From positions 31,243 through 72,351 of the forward strand of contig DHSO01000012.1 in NCBI GenBank assembly GCA_002410505.1: DNA of 41,109 nucleotides, given 5' to 3'. Shown piece after piece: positions 9,017-17,392 of the stretch. Under the pieces are notes generated by a model. That model did not search any database. It was not told where the DNA came from and saw only the letters and a list, made by a program, of their open reading frames with translations. Each line of letters opens with the position of its first letter. The first letter of the stretch is position 1. Source of the DNA: Cloacimonetes bacterium UBA5284. GTDB lineage: Bacteria; Cloacimonadota; Cloacimonadia; Cloacimonadales; Cloacimonadaceae. A program made the position numbers and the translations under genes.

Positions 9017-10351
9017 ATGACACAAGAATATCTGATAGAAGAATACGATGAGCTGGAACCCGAAGAATGGGAAGAGCTTGAAAACGAAGAAGACAGTGCC
9101 TTTATAGCCGCAGTGATAAGGCAAAACGACAATGCGGAAGACAGTATTGCATCTTTGGATGAGATGGAGCGCCTGGCAGACACTGCCGGCATCGCTATCC
9201 TGGGCCGATATACTCAGAAACGGAACCAACCGGAGCGAAGCAGCTATTTTGGCAAAGGCTTTCTGGAAGACATCAGCACCAAGATGCTCCAGGCAGGGGC
9301 CAGACTACTGATCGTGAACGACGAACTCTCCCCCATCCAAGCCCGCAATATCGAAAAGACCTATCACATAAAGGTAATCGACCGTACTGAAGTGATCCTC
9401 ACCATCTTTCATAAACACGCCAAAACCAAAGAAGCCAAGCTACAGGTAAAGCTGGCAGAATTGCAGTATCAATTGCCACGATTGAAGCGACTTTGGGGAC
9501 ATTTCGACAAAGAGCGGGGCAGCGTGCGCGCCACAGGTGGATCCGCATCACGGGGCATGGGCGAAAAACAGATTGAGATCGATAAACGCCTCATCCGGGT
9601 GCAGATCCGCAAGATAAGCAAAGCCATAGATCAGATTACCCAACAAAAGGAAACACAGCGCAAACAACGCGAAAACAGCAAAAAGATCTGCCTGGTGGGC
9701 TATACCAATGCCGGCAAATCCACCTTGTTTAACAGCCTCACTGATGCCGGTGTATTGGTGGAAGATCGCCTCTTTGCTACTCTGGATTCTACCAGTAGGC
9801 AATTGAAGCTCTCCACCGGCGCTCCTGCCGTGATTTCGGATACTGTGGGCTTCATCTCTCATCTGCCCCACCACCTGGTCGCATCTTTTCGTGCTACTCT
9901 GATGGAAGCGGTTGATGCGGACCTTCTCTTGCACATCGTGGACATCGCCGACCCACGTCACGAATACTATGTAACTCAAGTGAATGAGGTGCTCAAGTCC
10001 ATTGGAGCCGAAGGCATTCCTCAGCTATTGGTGCTAAACAAAAGTGATCTGATCGATGACAGGATGAAGACCATCATGGAACGCTTTTACAAGGATTCTG
10101 TAGCCATCAGTGCCGCCCAGAATACCGGAATAGAGGAGCTTTTGGCAAAGATAGAAGAGATTCTGATGGATAACCGTTCCTACAGCGTGCTGCTGCCCTA
10201 TGCTCAGACCGCGTTGGTCTCCCGCCTGCACGATGTCGGCATCATTGAAAGCGAAGACTACCGGGATGACGGTATCCACCTGAAAGTAATCATTCCGGCA
10301 ACAGACAAACACTTGATAGAGAAATATATCGTTACAAAGGCCAACTCATAG
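9017..10351 (+). CDS. hflX: GTPase HflX, ribosome-splitting/ribosome-associated
   Basis: 444 residues. The N-terminal HflX domain has the expected context (RNQPERSSYFGKG, VNDELSPIQARNIE, RLWGHFDKERG, GEKQIEIDKRLI), followed by a coiled-coil stretch and a GTPase domain. The P-loop GYTNAGKST is at residues 228-236, G3 is DTVGF and G4 is NKSD. Known HflX proteins bind 50S/70S ribosomes and rescue stalled or stress-inactivated ribosomes in the cytoplasm. The first 30 residues are a strongly acidic extension (LIEEYDELEPEEWEELENEE) not typical of the core family. AGGAG at 9006-9010 fits the ATG at 9017. It lies 70 bp after the subtilase on the same strand, so it may be the distal gene of that transcript, but a functional link is doubtful. 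Confidence 0.96.
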   Translation: MTQEYLIEEYDELEPEEWEELENEEDSAFIAAVIRQNDNAEDSIASLDEMERLADTAGIAILGRYTQKRNQPERSSYFGKGFLEDISTKMLQAGARLLIVNDELSPIQARNIEKTYHIKVIDRTEVILTIFHKHAKTKEAKLQVKLAELQYQLPRLKRLWGHFDKERGSVRATGGSASRGMGEKQIEIDKRLIRVQIRKISKAIDQITQQKETQRKQRENSKKICLVGYTNAGKSTLFNSLTDAGVLVEDRLFATLDSTSRQLKLSTGAPAVISDTVGFISHLPHHLVASFRATLMEAVDADLLLHIVDIADPRHEYYVTQVNEVLKSIGAEGIPQLLVLNKSDLIDDRMKTIMERFYKDSVAISAAQNTGIEELLAKIEEILMDNRSYSVLLPYAQTALVSRLHDVGIIESEDYRDDGIHLKVIIPATDKHLIEKYIVTKANS

Positions 10352-10460
10352 GCCTCGCCTGCCGATGGGCTGAGATCTGTCCGGGCGGCTGAGCACAGGA
10401 TCAATCAAGACTGAGCCGGGACCCGGTATATACAGGAGGCAGAGAGTCAAGGCTTCCCGG

Positions 10461-12023
10461 TCAATACATGATCACTCGTTTTGTAGAGCAGCTTTCCGGG
10501 GTTTTGAAGCGCAGAAAATAGATCCCCGCGGGCAGCTTAGGCTTATCCTTGTTCCCGGCATCCCAATTTAACACGAAATCCCCGGATCCGCTGCCTGACT
10601 CCCGGTGAACGCATTGCCCTTTAAGATTGTAGACCATGAAGTGATAGTCCTGGCGAGCGTCCTTGATACTTACTGCTATGCTGAGGGATTCATTGAAGGG
10701 ATTGGGATAGACCTTGCGGATACCCGTAGCCGAAGGAGTGCCACCCTGGGGAGGATTCGCCGACGCGATGAGGTATGTGGATTCCATTACGGGGCTGGGA
10801 TAGCAATCCACATGGTAAGCTCTGGCTTTTAGCACAGTATCCTGGGCGATATCGAAACCGCCAAAATATTGAATAGAATGCGTATCCGGATCAGACCCGT
10901 CTAGGCTGTAGTATATGGTTGCATCCGGGGTGACGCAGAAGAGCCGCACCCATACCGGTTCCTCATATTCTCCGCCGGGAGGATTCGAATAGGGTTCCGC
11001 CACGGTTTCTTTTACCACATACTCACCTTGCAAGATACCGCTCGCCTCCCATCCGGACTTAAAAGCACGAGCTTTGATCTGAAGGCTGTCGGGAACGGAT
11101 ATGCTAATCGGCAGTTGATCGCTGAATACAATATCATCCGGTCCGGGTTCTGTGCCGTCAAGTGTGTAGCAGATAGAAACATCCATCAAGGGGCAGAAAA
11201 GAGATAGTGACAGCTCCGAATCGTATATGCCCGGTACAATGCTGAATGTGGGACGCGGAACGATGTGCGCGCCACCCGGATTGATGAGAATCAGATCGTC
11301 GGGATATGAACCGGCCTGTCCGTTTATTTCAGAGTGATAAAGCCCTTCGTCTTCATACATCATCTGACTTTCAAAATCCCAAACCCGGTAGTATATGGTT
11401 TCGGTGTTACTTTCACTGAAAACCTCAATCATGCAGGTAGAACCTTGTTGCTCATTTACCTGCGCCTTCCCTCGCAATTCATTTTGACCATCCACTCTTA
11501 CGAAAGCCGCCAGGATATCATTTGCCCCGGTGGGAACGTCGTTGATGTATACTTGTGTCATGATCGCCATGGCAGAGTTCATTTCTTCCGGTTCCGGCCA
11601 GGGATCAGCTGTCATCGAGCCGGAGTAAGCGGAGATCGGATACATATTGTCCGGGTAAGAGCCTATTGAGCCATTGATCTGAGATAAGAGTATCTGCTCA
11701 CTGTGACACACACTTTCTGAGCTTTGATCCCAGACCATAAAGCGGATATCTTCATCATCGGCGGCAGTGTAGATCTGCAGCAGACAGCCGGAGACACCCT
11801 CAATTACCACGATCTCGCCCTTGCCGCGCAATTGGGTAACACCGTTCTCCTGAACATAGGCTGCCAAAATGTCTCCGGCAGAGGCGGGAGTCGCGTCAAT
11901 GGAAACATTGGCAAGTAGGGTCATGCTTTCGGGCAATAACATCGGATCCGGCCAGGGATCGGTAGCAAACAGCAAGGAACAAAGAACCGTGATACAAAGG
12001 CATACAATATTTCGTTTTTGCAC
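10461..12023 (-). CDS. Secreted protein with two repeated N-terminal domains, chitobiase-type C-terminal repeats and type IX-like sorting domain
   Basis: 520 residues with a GTG start at 12023 preceded by a full AAGGAGG five bases upstream. The signal peptide ends near LLFA. Two copies of a domain of about 110 residues follow. Each starts with DPWPDP or DPWPEP, carries 'DILAA(Y/F)V ... LRGK' and 'VWD', and ends with 'GSYPD'. This resembles modules common in sorted proteins of Bacteroidota-like lineages ('DxIgAFV.gecRG'). Two regions resembling the chitobiase/beta-hexosaminidase C-terminal domain come next (CYTLDGTEPG; IYYSLDGSDPD). The C-terminus is FlgD/type IX-like (VYPNPFNES, LPAGIYFLRF). 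I see no catalytic motif, so it may be an adhesive or carbohydrate-binding surface protein. It is translationally linked to the C10 protease upstream, whose C-terminal half contains a diverged copy of the same repeated domain. Confidence 0.82.
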   Translation of the reverse strand: MQKRNIVCLCITVLCSLLFATDPWPDPMLLPESMTLLANVSIDATPASAGDILAAYVQENGVTQLRGKGEIVVIEGVSGCLLQIYTAADDEDIRFMVWDQSSESVCHSEQILLSQINGSIGSYPDNMYPISAYSGSMTADPWPEPEEMNSAMAIMTQVYINDVPTGANDILAAFVRVDGQNELRGKAQVNEQQGSTCMIEVFSESNTETIYYRVWDFESQMMYEDEGLYHSEINGQAGSYPDDLILINPGGAHIVPRPTFSIVPGIYDSELSLSLFCPLMDVSICYTLDGTEPGPDDIVFSDQLPISISVPDSLQIKARAFKSGWEASGILQGEYVVKETVAEPYSNPPGGEYEEPVWVRLFCVTPDATIYYSLDGSDPDTHSIQYFGGFDIAQDTVLKARAYHVDCYPSPVMESTYLIASANPPQGGTPSATGIRKVYPNPFNESLSIAVSIKDARQDYHFMVYNLKGQCVHRESGSGSGDFVLNWDAGNKDKPKLPAGIYFLRFKTPESCSTKRVIMY

Positions 12024-12028
12024 AATAT

Positions 12029-12035
12029 CCTCCTT
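12029..12035 (-). promoter_or_regulatory. Perfect Shine-Dalgarno overlapping the preceding stop codon
   Basis: On the minus strand AAGGAGG sits five bases before the GTG start at 12023 and overlaps the TAA stop (12036-12034) of the C10 protease gene. This decides the unusual GTG start and suggests translational coupling, with ribosomes ending on the protease gene able to re-initiate at once. Confidence 0.85.
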
Positions 12036-15000
12036 ATTTCAAGAGCATCAGCTTGATGCACTGAGGCTTGATCCCGCTTTGCAGTCTGCAGAGATAGATC
12101 CCGGAAGAGAGTCTTCTACCCTCTTCATCCGTACCATCCCAAGATATTTCCAGGGGACCTGCCACGCCCTTTGGGGCATTGAGACTGCGCACTCTTTGAC
12201 CCTTGATATTGTAGATATCCAATTGCGGACTTTCGCCCTCCTCCAGAATGTTCAGGCTGATGGAAGTGCTATGTTTGAAAGGATTTGGATAAGTTCCCAG
12301 CAGACGAATGCCCATGGCGGGACTTTGTGGGCTTTGCAGACTTGGCTTTAGCACCATAAACTCCGGATACCTACCCAGTTCCGCGTTCACCGCACCGATA
12401 ATCCGGTTTTCGCTTTGGATCAGCGCGCCGGATTTAGTTTTGATGAATAGTCTGATCTCTTCGTTGTCCACGCAAAATACCTGCAGCAGAGCGGCGGGAA
12501 ATCCTTCCACATCGATCAAACTCTGAGCACCACGCGTTTCTTCACCCACTTTGGCGATCAAGGTGTCTCCGGCACCGGCCCAATCGCAACGCGCCAGGAT
12601 GCTCATGCTGCCGGGCATCACCCGAATTCCGGAGCTGGTGCTGCTTTCGACCTTTGCCCGGGTTTCTTCAGCGGTGCCTTGATACACCAGGCTTTGAGGG
12701 CTATCTACCTCGATCCAGTAACCCTTGCCTGCCTCCATGAATTCTAGAGTGGAATAGGGGTTTGAAGGTATGTAAACTCCGTCGGTGCCCTTCACCTGTT
12801 CCAGGTTAGCGGCGATGCTTTGCATGGCGTCTGCTACATCCATCTGACTTGCGGGATAATATGCGGCCAGATTCCAGCCTTCAGCCAGAGGGATGGGGCT
12901 GCCGGGAGCTATCTGTTCACCGCCCACTATCCAAGTATCACCTTCCTCCATCTGGATGTTGTAAGCTTTGCCTTCACTCAGGCTCATCAGGCTGGAATAG
13001 GGATTATCCGCTTGCCAGATACCCTCGGTTCCCTTGATCTGCATCACCCGGGAAGCTATGGTCCCCAATACTTGAGGCAGATTGGCGTTGGAGGGACTTA
13101 CATTCAAGGAACACAGATTCCAGCCGGCATTGAGGTTTATATTCATCAGAGTGGGAGCTCCGGGATCGCAATACAGACGGAAAGAATCCACCATGAAAGC
13201 CATGGCTTCTTCGGATACGCAGCGAATGGCGAGCCACACTTGCTGATTGTCGTACGCACAAAGATCGTAGTTGTAGTCTGTCCAGATAGTGGGCGCCACC
13301 AAGTATCCGGGTCCGCTGATGAAATTGAAGGAATCCGGCGTCAGGTAGGGATCGGTGGTAATACCCACCTGAAAACGTTCCGGACGATAGATGGAGGAAG
13401 AGCTTTTGGCATAGAACTTTAAGAAGCTGTTTGTGCCCAGGTTCAGAGCCGGGCTAATCAGCCAATCATCGTTAGCTCCCTCCGTTGCAGCAAAGGCAGC
13501 GGCAAACTTCGAACCCGCTTGAGCTGTCATATTTGTGATGGGAGGCTCGGTCGAGAGCGGATTGAATACCATGTATGCCATGGGGCTTCCCGCATTCGGA
13601 TAATCGTGATCAAGCACAGGGAATGTGGGCTGAAGATCAATATCAAACACTGTCCAGGGTGGGAATTCCGTGCTGAAATCGGCATAAGTCTCAAAGGATT
13701 CCTCATAGACCAACGGCGGTAAAACCCAATTCACAAGTACTGTCACATGGGCGGGAGCAGATTCACCGGCAGTATAGCGAGCGGTAACATCGTAGCTATA
13801 GTGGGATTCCGGGAGATTGTCATCTGTGAAAGTGCATATTGCAGGATTATTGATGGTGGCGATCAGGACGTTGTTTCGATACACTTTGTAACCCATCAGT
13901 TCGCGATTGTCATATCCGGAATCCGGGGCCTCAGGGGCTTCCCAGAGCAGATGCACATTGTTTTCGATAAGCTCGGCTTGCAGATTGGTGGGAGGATTCA
14001 GGTTCAGTATTTCATCCAGCTCAAAATCAAGATTTGTGATGATATCATTCTGCAATACAACGCTTTGTACTGACTGTTCATATCCCTCACCGGATACCAG
14101 TACCCGGTATGTGCCCGGAGCGATGCCCAGGATGCGGTAGTGACCCTGATTGCTTGTTATGGCGCTGTATGAGGTCCCCTCCAAGACCACTGAGGCACCC
14201 TCGATGGCGTTGCCCTCAGAACGGACATTACCCGTCAGAGTCGCGGAATTTGCCGGACGGATGTTCATGACAGCAGCATGCCAGGAAGAAAACTGAAGTT
14301 CATAGTTCAGATAAAACAAAAGATTGTAATAACCGTCCCAGTCGCCGCCCCAGCCCCAGTTAACGTGATAGATATTGCTGTTATACCCATCCAAAATGAA
14401 TGAATGCCCACCGGAGGGTCCGTAACCATAATACAGGATGGGACAGCCTTCGTCAAGATCATAGCGAAGCATATTTATCCATTCTGAACCGGTGTATGAA
14501 GACGCTGTTGCGTAGAAAGCGCCGCTGTGATAGCGGAAATGATTCACCATGGCGTCGCGCACATCTTCCACATAAGCACCGCTGGCGTGGTGGCCATATT
14601 CCGTTTCCACGGCCACGCCGCAGTGATACATCAAAGTGGAGATGGCGGTATTGGGCGTGGTAATGGAATTGGGCATGTTTTCCCAATCATAGGTAGTATT
14701 GCCAAAATTTGCGGCTTGGGTGCCATAACCGGGCGCGACATAAGAATGGTAGCCCAATCCGTTTTGGGGGTAATTCCATCGTTTCATGATCTGAGCCATT
14801 GAGTTTGCCACGCATCCTGTCACGACATGACCTCCGGGACCATAGGAATCACCGGGGCATCCTGCGTTGTAGGGATAATCCTGATCCCAGATGGTCTCAA
14901 GTATAGGATTTACAGAGCGTTGGTTGCGGTATGCGCTCAGATCTCCCCTGCGCAGCCCGCTCCAGGCCGGGTCAGTTTCAGATTCCGTTTTTCTTTTCTC

Positions 15001-15342
15001 GGTAATGACAGACGCGTATTCCTGTAGAAGCCAATCCACAGCAGGAGGTATTTCCTTCATATTGACGGAAGTATCGGTAGAATATCCCAGTATCGGCATT
15101 ACTCTGTCGTCTCCGGCAATCAGAATGAAACCTTTTGGTTCATAGCACAGAATGTAGAAAGCCGCCTGTTCTGAGCTTGAATCCGGGAAATATGGGTGGC
15201 TGTCGACACATTCAGCTTGCAGACCTGAATAATGAGTCCATACGGTATTTCCAAGTGCTATCGCCTCTGTTTCTGAGACAGATACTGCAAATGCCGCCTG
15301 TATCCGGATAAGAAGACAAATAAACCACAGAATCCGTTTCAT
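12034..15342 (-). CDS. Secreted C10 (streptopain-family) cysteine protease with multidomain tail and type IX-like sorting domain
   Basis: About 1102 residues. I choose ATG 15342, preceded by GGAAGGAAAG and opening a signal peptide (MKRILWFICLLIRIQAAFA); the longer frame to 15486 adds an implausible leader. The propeptide-like region (FILIAGDDRVMPILGYS) is typical of C10 proteases. Catalytic Cys177 lies in VTGCVANSMAQIMKRWNYP and catalytic His313 in GGHSFILDGY, followed by the family signature YHVNWGWGG. After the protease come a carboxypeptidase-regulatory-like domain (GASVVLEGTSYSAITSNQG), an Fn3 domain, a MAM/cleaved-adhesin-like domain (EESFETY), two tandem 'GWN...G.gYwI' repeats (NAGWNLCS, AEGWNLAA), a diverged copy of the module repeated in the downstream gene, and a C-terminal sorting domain (TYPNPFKHS, SSGIYLCRL). 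The protein probably acts outside the cell in protein degradation. It is first of a two-gene unit. Confidence 0.92.
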   Translation of the reverse strand: MKRILWFICLLIRIQAAFAVSVSETEAIALGNTVWTHYSGLQAECVDSHPYFPDSSSEQAAFYILCYEPKGFILIAGDDRVMPILGYSTDTSVNMKEIPPAVDWLLQEYASVITEKRKTESETDPAWSGLRRGDLSAYRNQRSVNPILETIWDQDYPYNAGCPGDSYGPGGHVVTGCVANSMAQIMKRWNYPQNGLGYHSYVAPGYGTQAANFGNTTYDWENMPNSITTPNTAISTLMYHCGVAVETEYGHHASGAYVEDVRDAMVNHFRYHSGAFYATASSYTGSEWINMLRYDLDEGCPILYYGYGPSGGHSFILDGYNSNIYHVNWGWGGDWDGYYNLLFYLNYELQFSSWHAAVMNIRPANSATLTGNVRSEGNAIEGASVVLEGTSYSAITSNQGHYRILGIAPGTYRVLVSGEGYEQSVQSVVLQNDIITNLDFELDEILNLNPPTNLQAELIENNVHLLWEAPEAPDSGYDNRELMGYKVYRNNVLIATINNPAICTFTDDNLPESHYSYDVTARYTAGESAPAHVTVLVNWVLPPLVYEESFETYADFSTEFPPWTVFDIDLQPTFPVLDHDYPNAGSPMAYMVFNPLSTEPPITNMTAQAGSKFAAAFAATEGANDDWLISPALNLGTNSFLKFYAKSSSSIYRPERFQVGITTDPYLTPDSFNFISGPGYLVAPTIWTDYNYDLCAYDNQQVWLAIRCVSEEAMAFMVDSFRLYCDPGAPTLMNINLNAGWNLCSLNVSPSNANLPQVLGTIASRVMQIKGTEGIWQADNPYSSLMSLSEGKAYNIQMEEGDTWIVGGEQIAPGSPIPLAEGWNLAAYYPASQMDVADAMQSIAANLEQVKGTDGVYIPSNPYSTLEFMEAGKGYWIEVDSPQSLVYQGTAEETRAKVESSTSSGIRVMPGSMSILARCDWAGAGDTLIAKVGEETRGAQSLIDVEGFPAALLQVFCVDNEEIRLFIKTKSGALIQSENRIIGAVNAELGRYPEFMVLKPSLQSPQSPAMGIRLLGTYPNPFKHSTSISLNILEEGESPQLDIYNIKGQRVRSLNAPKGVAGPLEISWDGTDEEGRRLSSGIYLCRLQSGIKPQCIKLMLLK

Positions 15343-15370
15343 CTTTCCTTCCAATTGGCTAACTTGAGTT

Positions 15371-15399
15371 ATTATATATGCACAGATCGCTGCTCTACA
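15371..15399 (-). promoter_or_regulatory. Candidate promoter for the C10 protease gene
   Basis: Reading the minus strand, TATAAT (15376-15371) stands 29 bases before the ATG at 15342. The hexamer 17 bases upstream (TGTAGA, 15399-15394) is a poor -35. The -10 match is perfect, the -35 is not, so this is tentative. Confidence 0.4.
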
Positions 15400-15621
15400 G
15401 GATCCGCGTGAGCTGCCGGGGCAAACACAGGCAAGCGCAAAAGCTGACCGAAGCCCGCAGCAGTAGTACTGAGCGCTTGAATCCATTGATTATTTCGGAG
15501 ACGAACTGTCAAGTAATATTCCTGTATGCCTATATCCACAAAACAAAGTGAGAATTCGGATGACACCGGCGCGAGTTGATCAGCACAAGCATTTAGCCCG
15601 GGAGTAAAAGCATTTAAAAGG

Positions 15622-15650
15622 TTGACACAAAGCCCGCGGCGGATTATGTG
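15622..15650 (+). promoter_or_regulatory. Candidate promoter for the CoA-transferase operon
   Basis: Perfect -35 TTGACA (15622-15627) with TATGTG (15645-15650) 17 bases later. A perfect TATAAT at 15671-15676 is too close to the ATG (15687) and overlaps the AGGAG ribosome site, so it would give an almost leaderless message; I prefer the first pair. Confidence 0.45.
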
Positions 15651-15686
15651 TCTCCGCAATATGAATAGTGTATAATAGGAGAGATT

Positions 15687-16352
15687 ATGGCACAATTGAT
15701 TTCAGCAGCCGATGCTGCAGCGATGATCAAGCCCGGCACTCGCCTGGCTATTGGTGGCTTTTTGGCCGTTGGCGCCCCTGAAAGCATTATCGATGCTATT
15801 GTAGCAAGCAAGACAGCAGATTTGCATATGATTGTGATCGCTTCCGATTGGGAAAATCGCGGAGTAGGCAAGCTGGTGGTAGCGAAACTCATCAAGAGCG
15901 CGCAGGTATCGCATTTGGGCACAAATAAAGAGATTCAAGCTCAGATGAACGCAAAACAGATCGACATCGAACTGGTACCACAGGGCACACTGATGGAGCG
16001 CGTGCGCGCTGCCGGAGCCGGATTGGGTGGCATCCTCACTCCCACAGGCGTTGGAACTGTTGTGGAAGAGGGCAAACAGATCATCAATCTCAGTGGTATC
16101 GATTACATTTTGGAACCTGCCATCGAAGTTGATGTAGCCATTATCAAAGCTTGGAAGGCAGACAAGATGGGCAATCTCATCTTCCGCAAAACCGCCCGCA
16201 ACAGCAATCCCATTATGGCCATGGCGGGAAAGATCACCATCGCTGAAGTGGACGAAATCGTGGAGATCGGCGAGCTGGATCCTGAACTGATAGCTTGCCC
16301 CGGTGTATTTGTAAACTATTTAGTAAAGAGCGCGGAGGTCACCCATGGATAA
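15687..16352 (+). CDS. atoD: CoA-transferase subunit A (acetate/acetoacetate/butyrate type)
   Basis: 221 residues. This is the alpha subunit of a family I CoA-transferase, close in pattern to CtfA/AtoD: GGFLAVGAPESIIDA near the start, GTNKEIQAQM, LVPQGTLMERVRAAGAGLGG and TPTGVGTVVEEGK, then NPIMAMAG. With subunit B it moves CoA between an acyl-CoA and a free carboxylate such as acetate, acetoacetate or butyrate in the cytoplasm. Substrate cannot be read from sequence. In amino-acid fermenters such enzymes activate or release short-chain acids. A typical AGGAG site (15676-15680) precedes the ATG. It overlaps the subunit B gene by eight bases, and no thiolase or dehydrogenase gene accompanies it in this window. 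Confidence 0.93.
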   Translation: MAQLISAADAAAMIKPGTRLAIGGFLAVGAPESIIDAIVASKTADLHMIVIASDWENRGVGKLVVAKLIKSAQVSHLGTNKEIQAQMNAKQIDIELVPQGTLMERVRAAGAGLGGILTPTGVGTVVEEGKQIINLSGIDYILEPAIEVDVAIIKAWKADKMGNLIFRKTARNSNPIMAMAGKITIAEVDEIVEIGELDPELIACPGVFVNYLVKSAEVTHG

Positions 16353-16998
16353 AAGACAAATGATCGGTAGCAGAATAGCCCGAGAGTTTAAAGACGGTGA
16401 CTATGTGAATCTGGGCATTGGCTTGCCCACCATGGCTGTGGACTACATTCCCGAAGGAGTCCACGTAGTATTCCAAAGTGAAAACGGTATGCTGGGCGTG
16501 GGACCCAGTCCTGCCGAAGGTAAAGAAGATCCGGATATGATAAATGCCGGAGGCGGCTTCATCACAGCCCTAAAAGGCGCCAGTTTCTTTGATAGTGCGC
16601 TTAGTTTTGCCATCATTCGCGGCGGGCACATCGACGCCACGGTTTTAGGCGCTTTGCAGGTGGATCAACAGGGGAATCTGGCAAATTGGATGATTCCCGG
16701 TAAGATGGTTCCCGGCATGGGCGGAGCGATGGATTTGGTTACCGGTGCCCGCAAGGTGATCGTTGCCATGGAACACTGCGACAAACGCGGCAATCCCAAG
16801 ATATTAAGAGAATGCAATCTTCCCCTCACCGCGAAAGGCAAGGTTAGCCTGATCATCACGGATATGGCGGTGATCGAAGTAACAGAAAGTGGCCTGGTCT
16901 TGCGCGAAGTAGCCGTCGGCACCACGGTCGAGGATGTTTTGAAAGCCACCGAAGCTGAACTGATCGTTCCGGAACAGGTAGGCACCTACGGCATGTAA
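16345..16998 (+). CDS. atoA: CoA-transferase subunit B (acetate/acetoacetate/butyrate type)
   Basis: 217 residues, the usual length for CtfB/AtoA. The catalytic glutamate that forms the glutamyl-CoA thioester is Glu46 in QSENGMLGVGP. Other conserved stretches are NLGIGLPTMAVDYIP, FFDSALSFAIIRGGHID, GALQVDQQGNLANWMIPGK and MGGAMDLVTGARK. Its ATG lies eight bases inside the 3' end of subunit A, so the two are translated together and should form a heteromeric enzyme. A strong terminator follows about 20 bp after the stop, making this a self-contained two-gene operon. Confidence 0.94.
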   Translation: MDKRQMIGSRIAREFKDGDYVNLGIGLPTMAVDYIPEGVHVVFQSENGMLGVGPSPAEGKEDPDMINAGGGFITALKGASFFDSALSFAIIRGGHIDATVLGALQVDQQGNLANWMIPGKMVPGMGGAMDLVTGARKVIVAMEHCDKRGNPKILRECNLPLTAKGKVSLIITDMAVIEVTESGLVLREVAVGTTVEDVLKATEAELIVPEQVGTYGM

Positions 16999-17016
16999 GC
17001 CATTTAAACAGTGTAT

Positions 17017-17044
17017 AAAACCCGGGCATCATACCCGGGTTTTT
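17017..17044 (+). terminator. Intrinsic terminator after the CoA-transferase operon
   Basis: Stem AAAACCCGGG (17017-17026), loop CATCATA, complementary stem CCCGGGTTTT (17034-17043) running into a T tract to 17046. The A-rich left flank makes it symmetric, so it can also end transcription of the convergent HIT/nth pair. Confidence 0.93.
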
Positions 17045-17073
17045 TTAATTATTTCTATGTTTTTTCAAAAGAG

Positions 17074-17391
17074 TCAGTATCGGGGAATCACGTGCATGTG
17101 GTAATGAAACACGGTTTGCCCGGCTTTGCTGCCACAATTCATCATCAGGTTATAGGCTTTGGGAGAGTATTGTTTCTGTAGTACATCTTTCAGCTCATTC
17201 ACGATCTTCAACAGCGCCACGGATTCTTCTTCACAGAGATCAAAATATTGCATTACATGGCGTTTGGAGATCACCAGACTATGCCCTTTCGAGACCGGTC
17301 GTTTATCCGCAATCACGTAGAAATAGTCATTGGAAAGCAGATAAGCCGAGGCGGGGATTTCACAAAAAACACATTTATCTGCTCTGTCCAT
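17074..17391 (-). CDS. HIT-family nucleotide hydrolase/transferase, short C-terminus
   Basis: 105 residues. The histidine triad is His96, His98 and His100 in FHYHMHVIPRY; the middle His is the expected nucleophile for nucleoside phosphoramidate or dinucleotide hydrolysis. An N-terminal Cys7-x2-Cys10 pair (CVFC) is seen in zinc-binding HIT proteins. The protein stops (TGA) right after IPRY, while many HIT proteins continue for a few to about 30 more residues. Its ATG is one base past the stop of the endonuclease III gene, and its AGGAG (17398-17402) lies inside that gene, so the two are probably co-translated. Substrate unknown. Confidence 0.9.
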   Translation of the reverse strand: MDRADKCVFCEIPASAYLLSNDYFYVIADKRPVSKGHSLVISKRHVMQYFDLCEEESVALLKIVNELKDVLQKQYSPKAYNLMMNCGSKAGQTVFHYHMHVIPRY

Positions 17392-17392
17392 C

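Larger units (their letters stand above)
15343..15686. other. Divergent promoter region between the C10 protease and the CoA-transferase genes
   Basis: 344 bp between divergent genes. No gene is supported; an open frame runs through part of it as an extension of the protease gene but lacks a ribosome site. Candidate promoters for both directions are listed separately. Confidence 0.6.

Noticed and set aside
15343..15486. N-terminal extension of the C10 protease
   Set aside because: The internal ATG at 15342 has a ribosome site and starts a proper signal peptide; the extension is Cys/Ala-rich and would bury the signal.
15671..15676. TATAAT just before the CoA-transferase start as the -10 box
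   Set aside because: Transcription would begin about four bases before the ATG and lose the AGGAG ribosome site.
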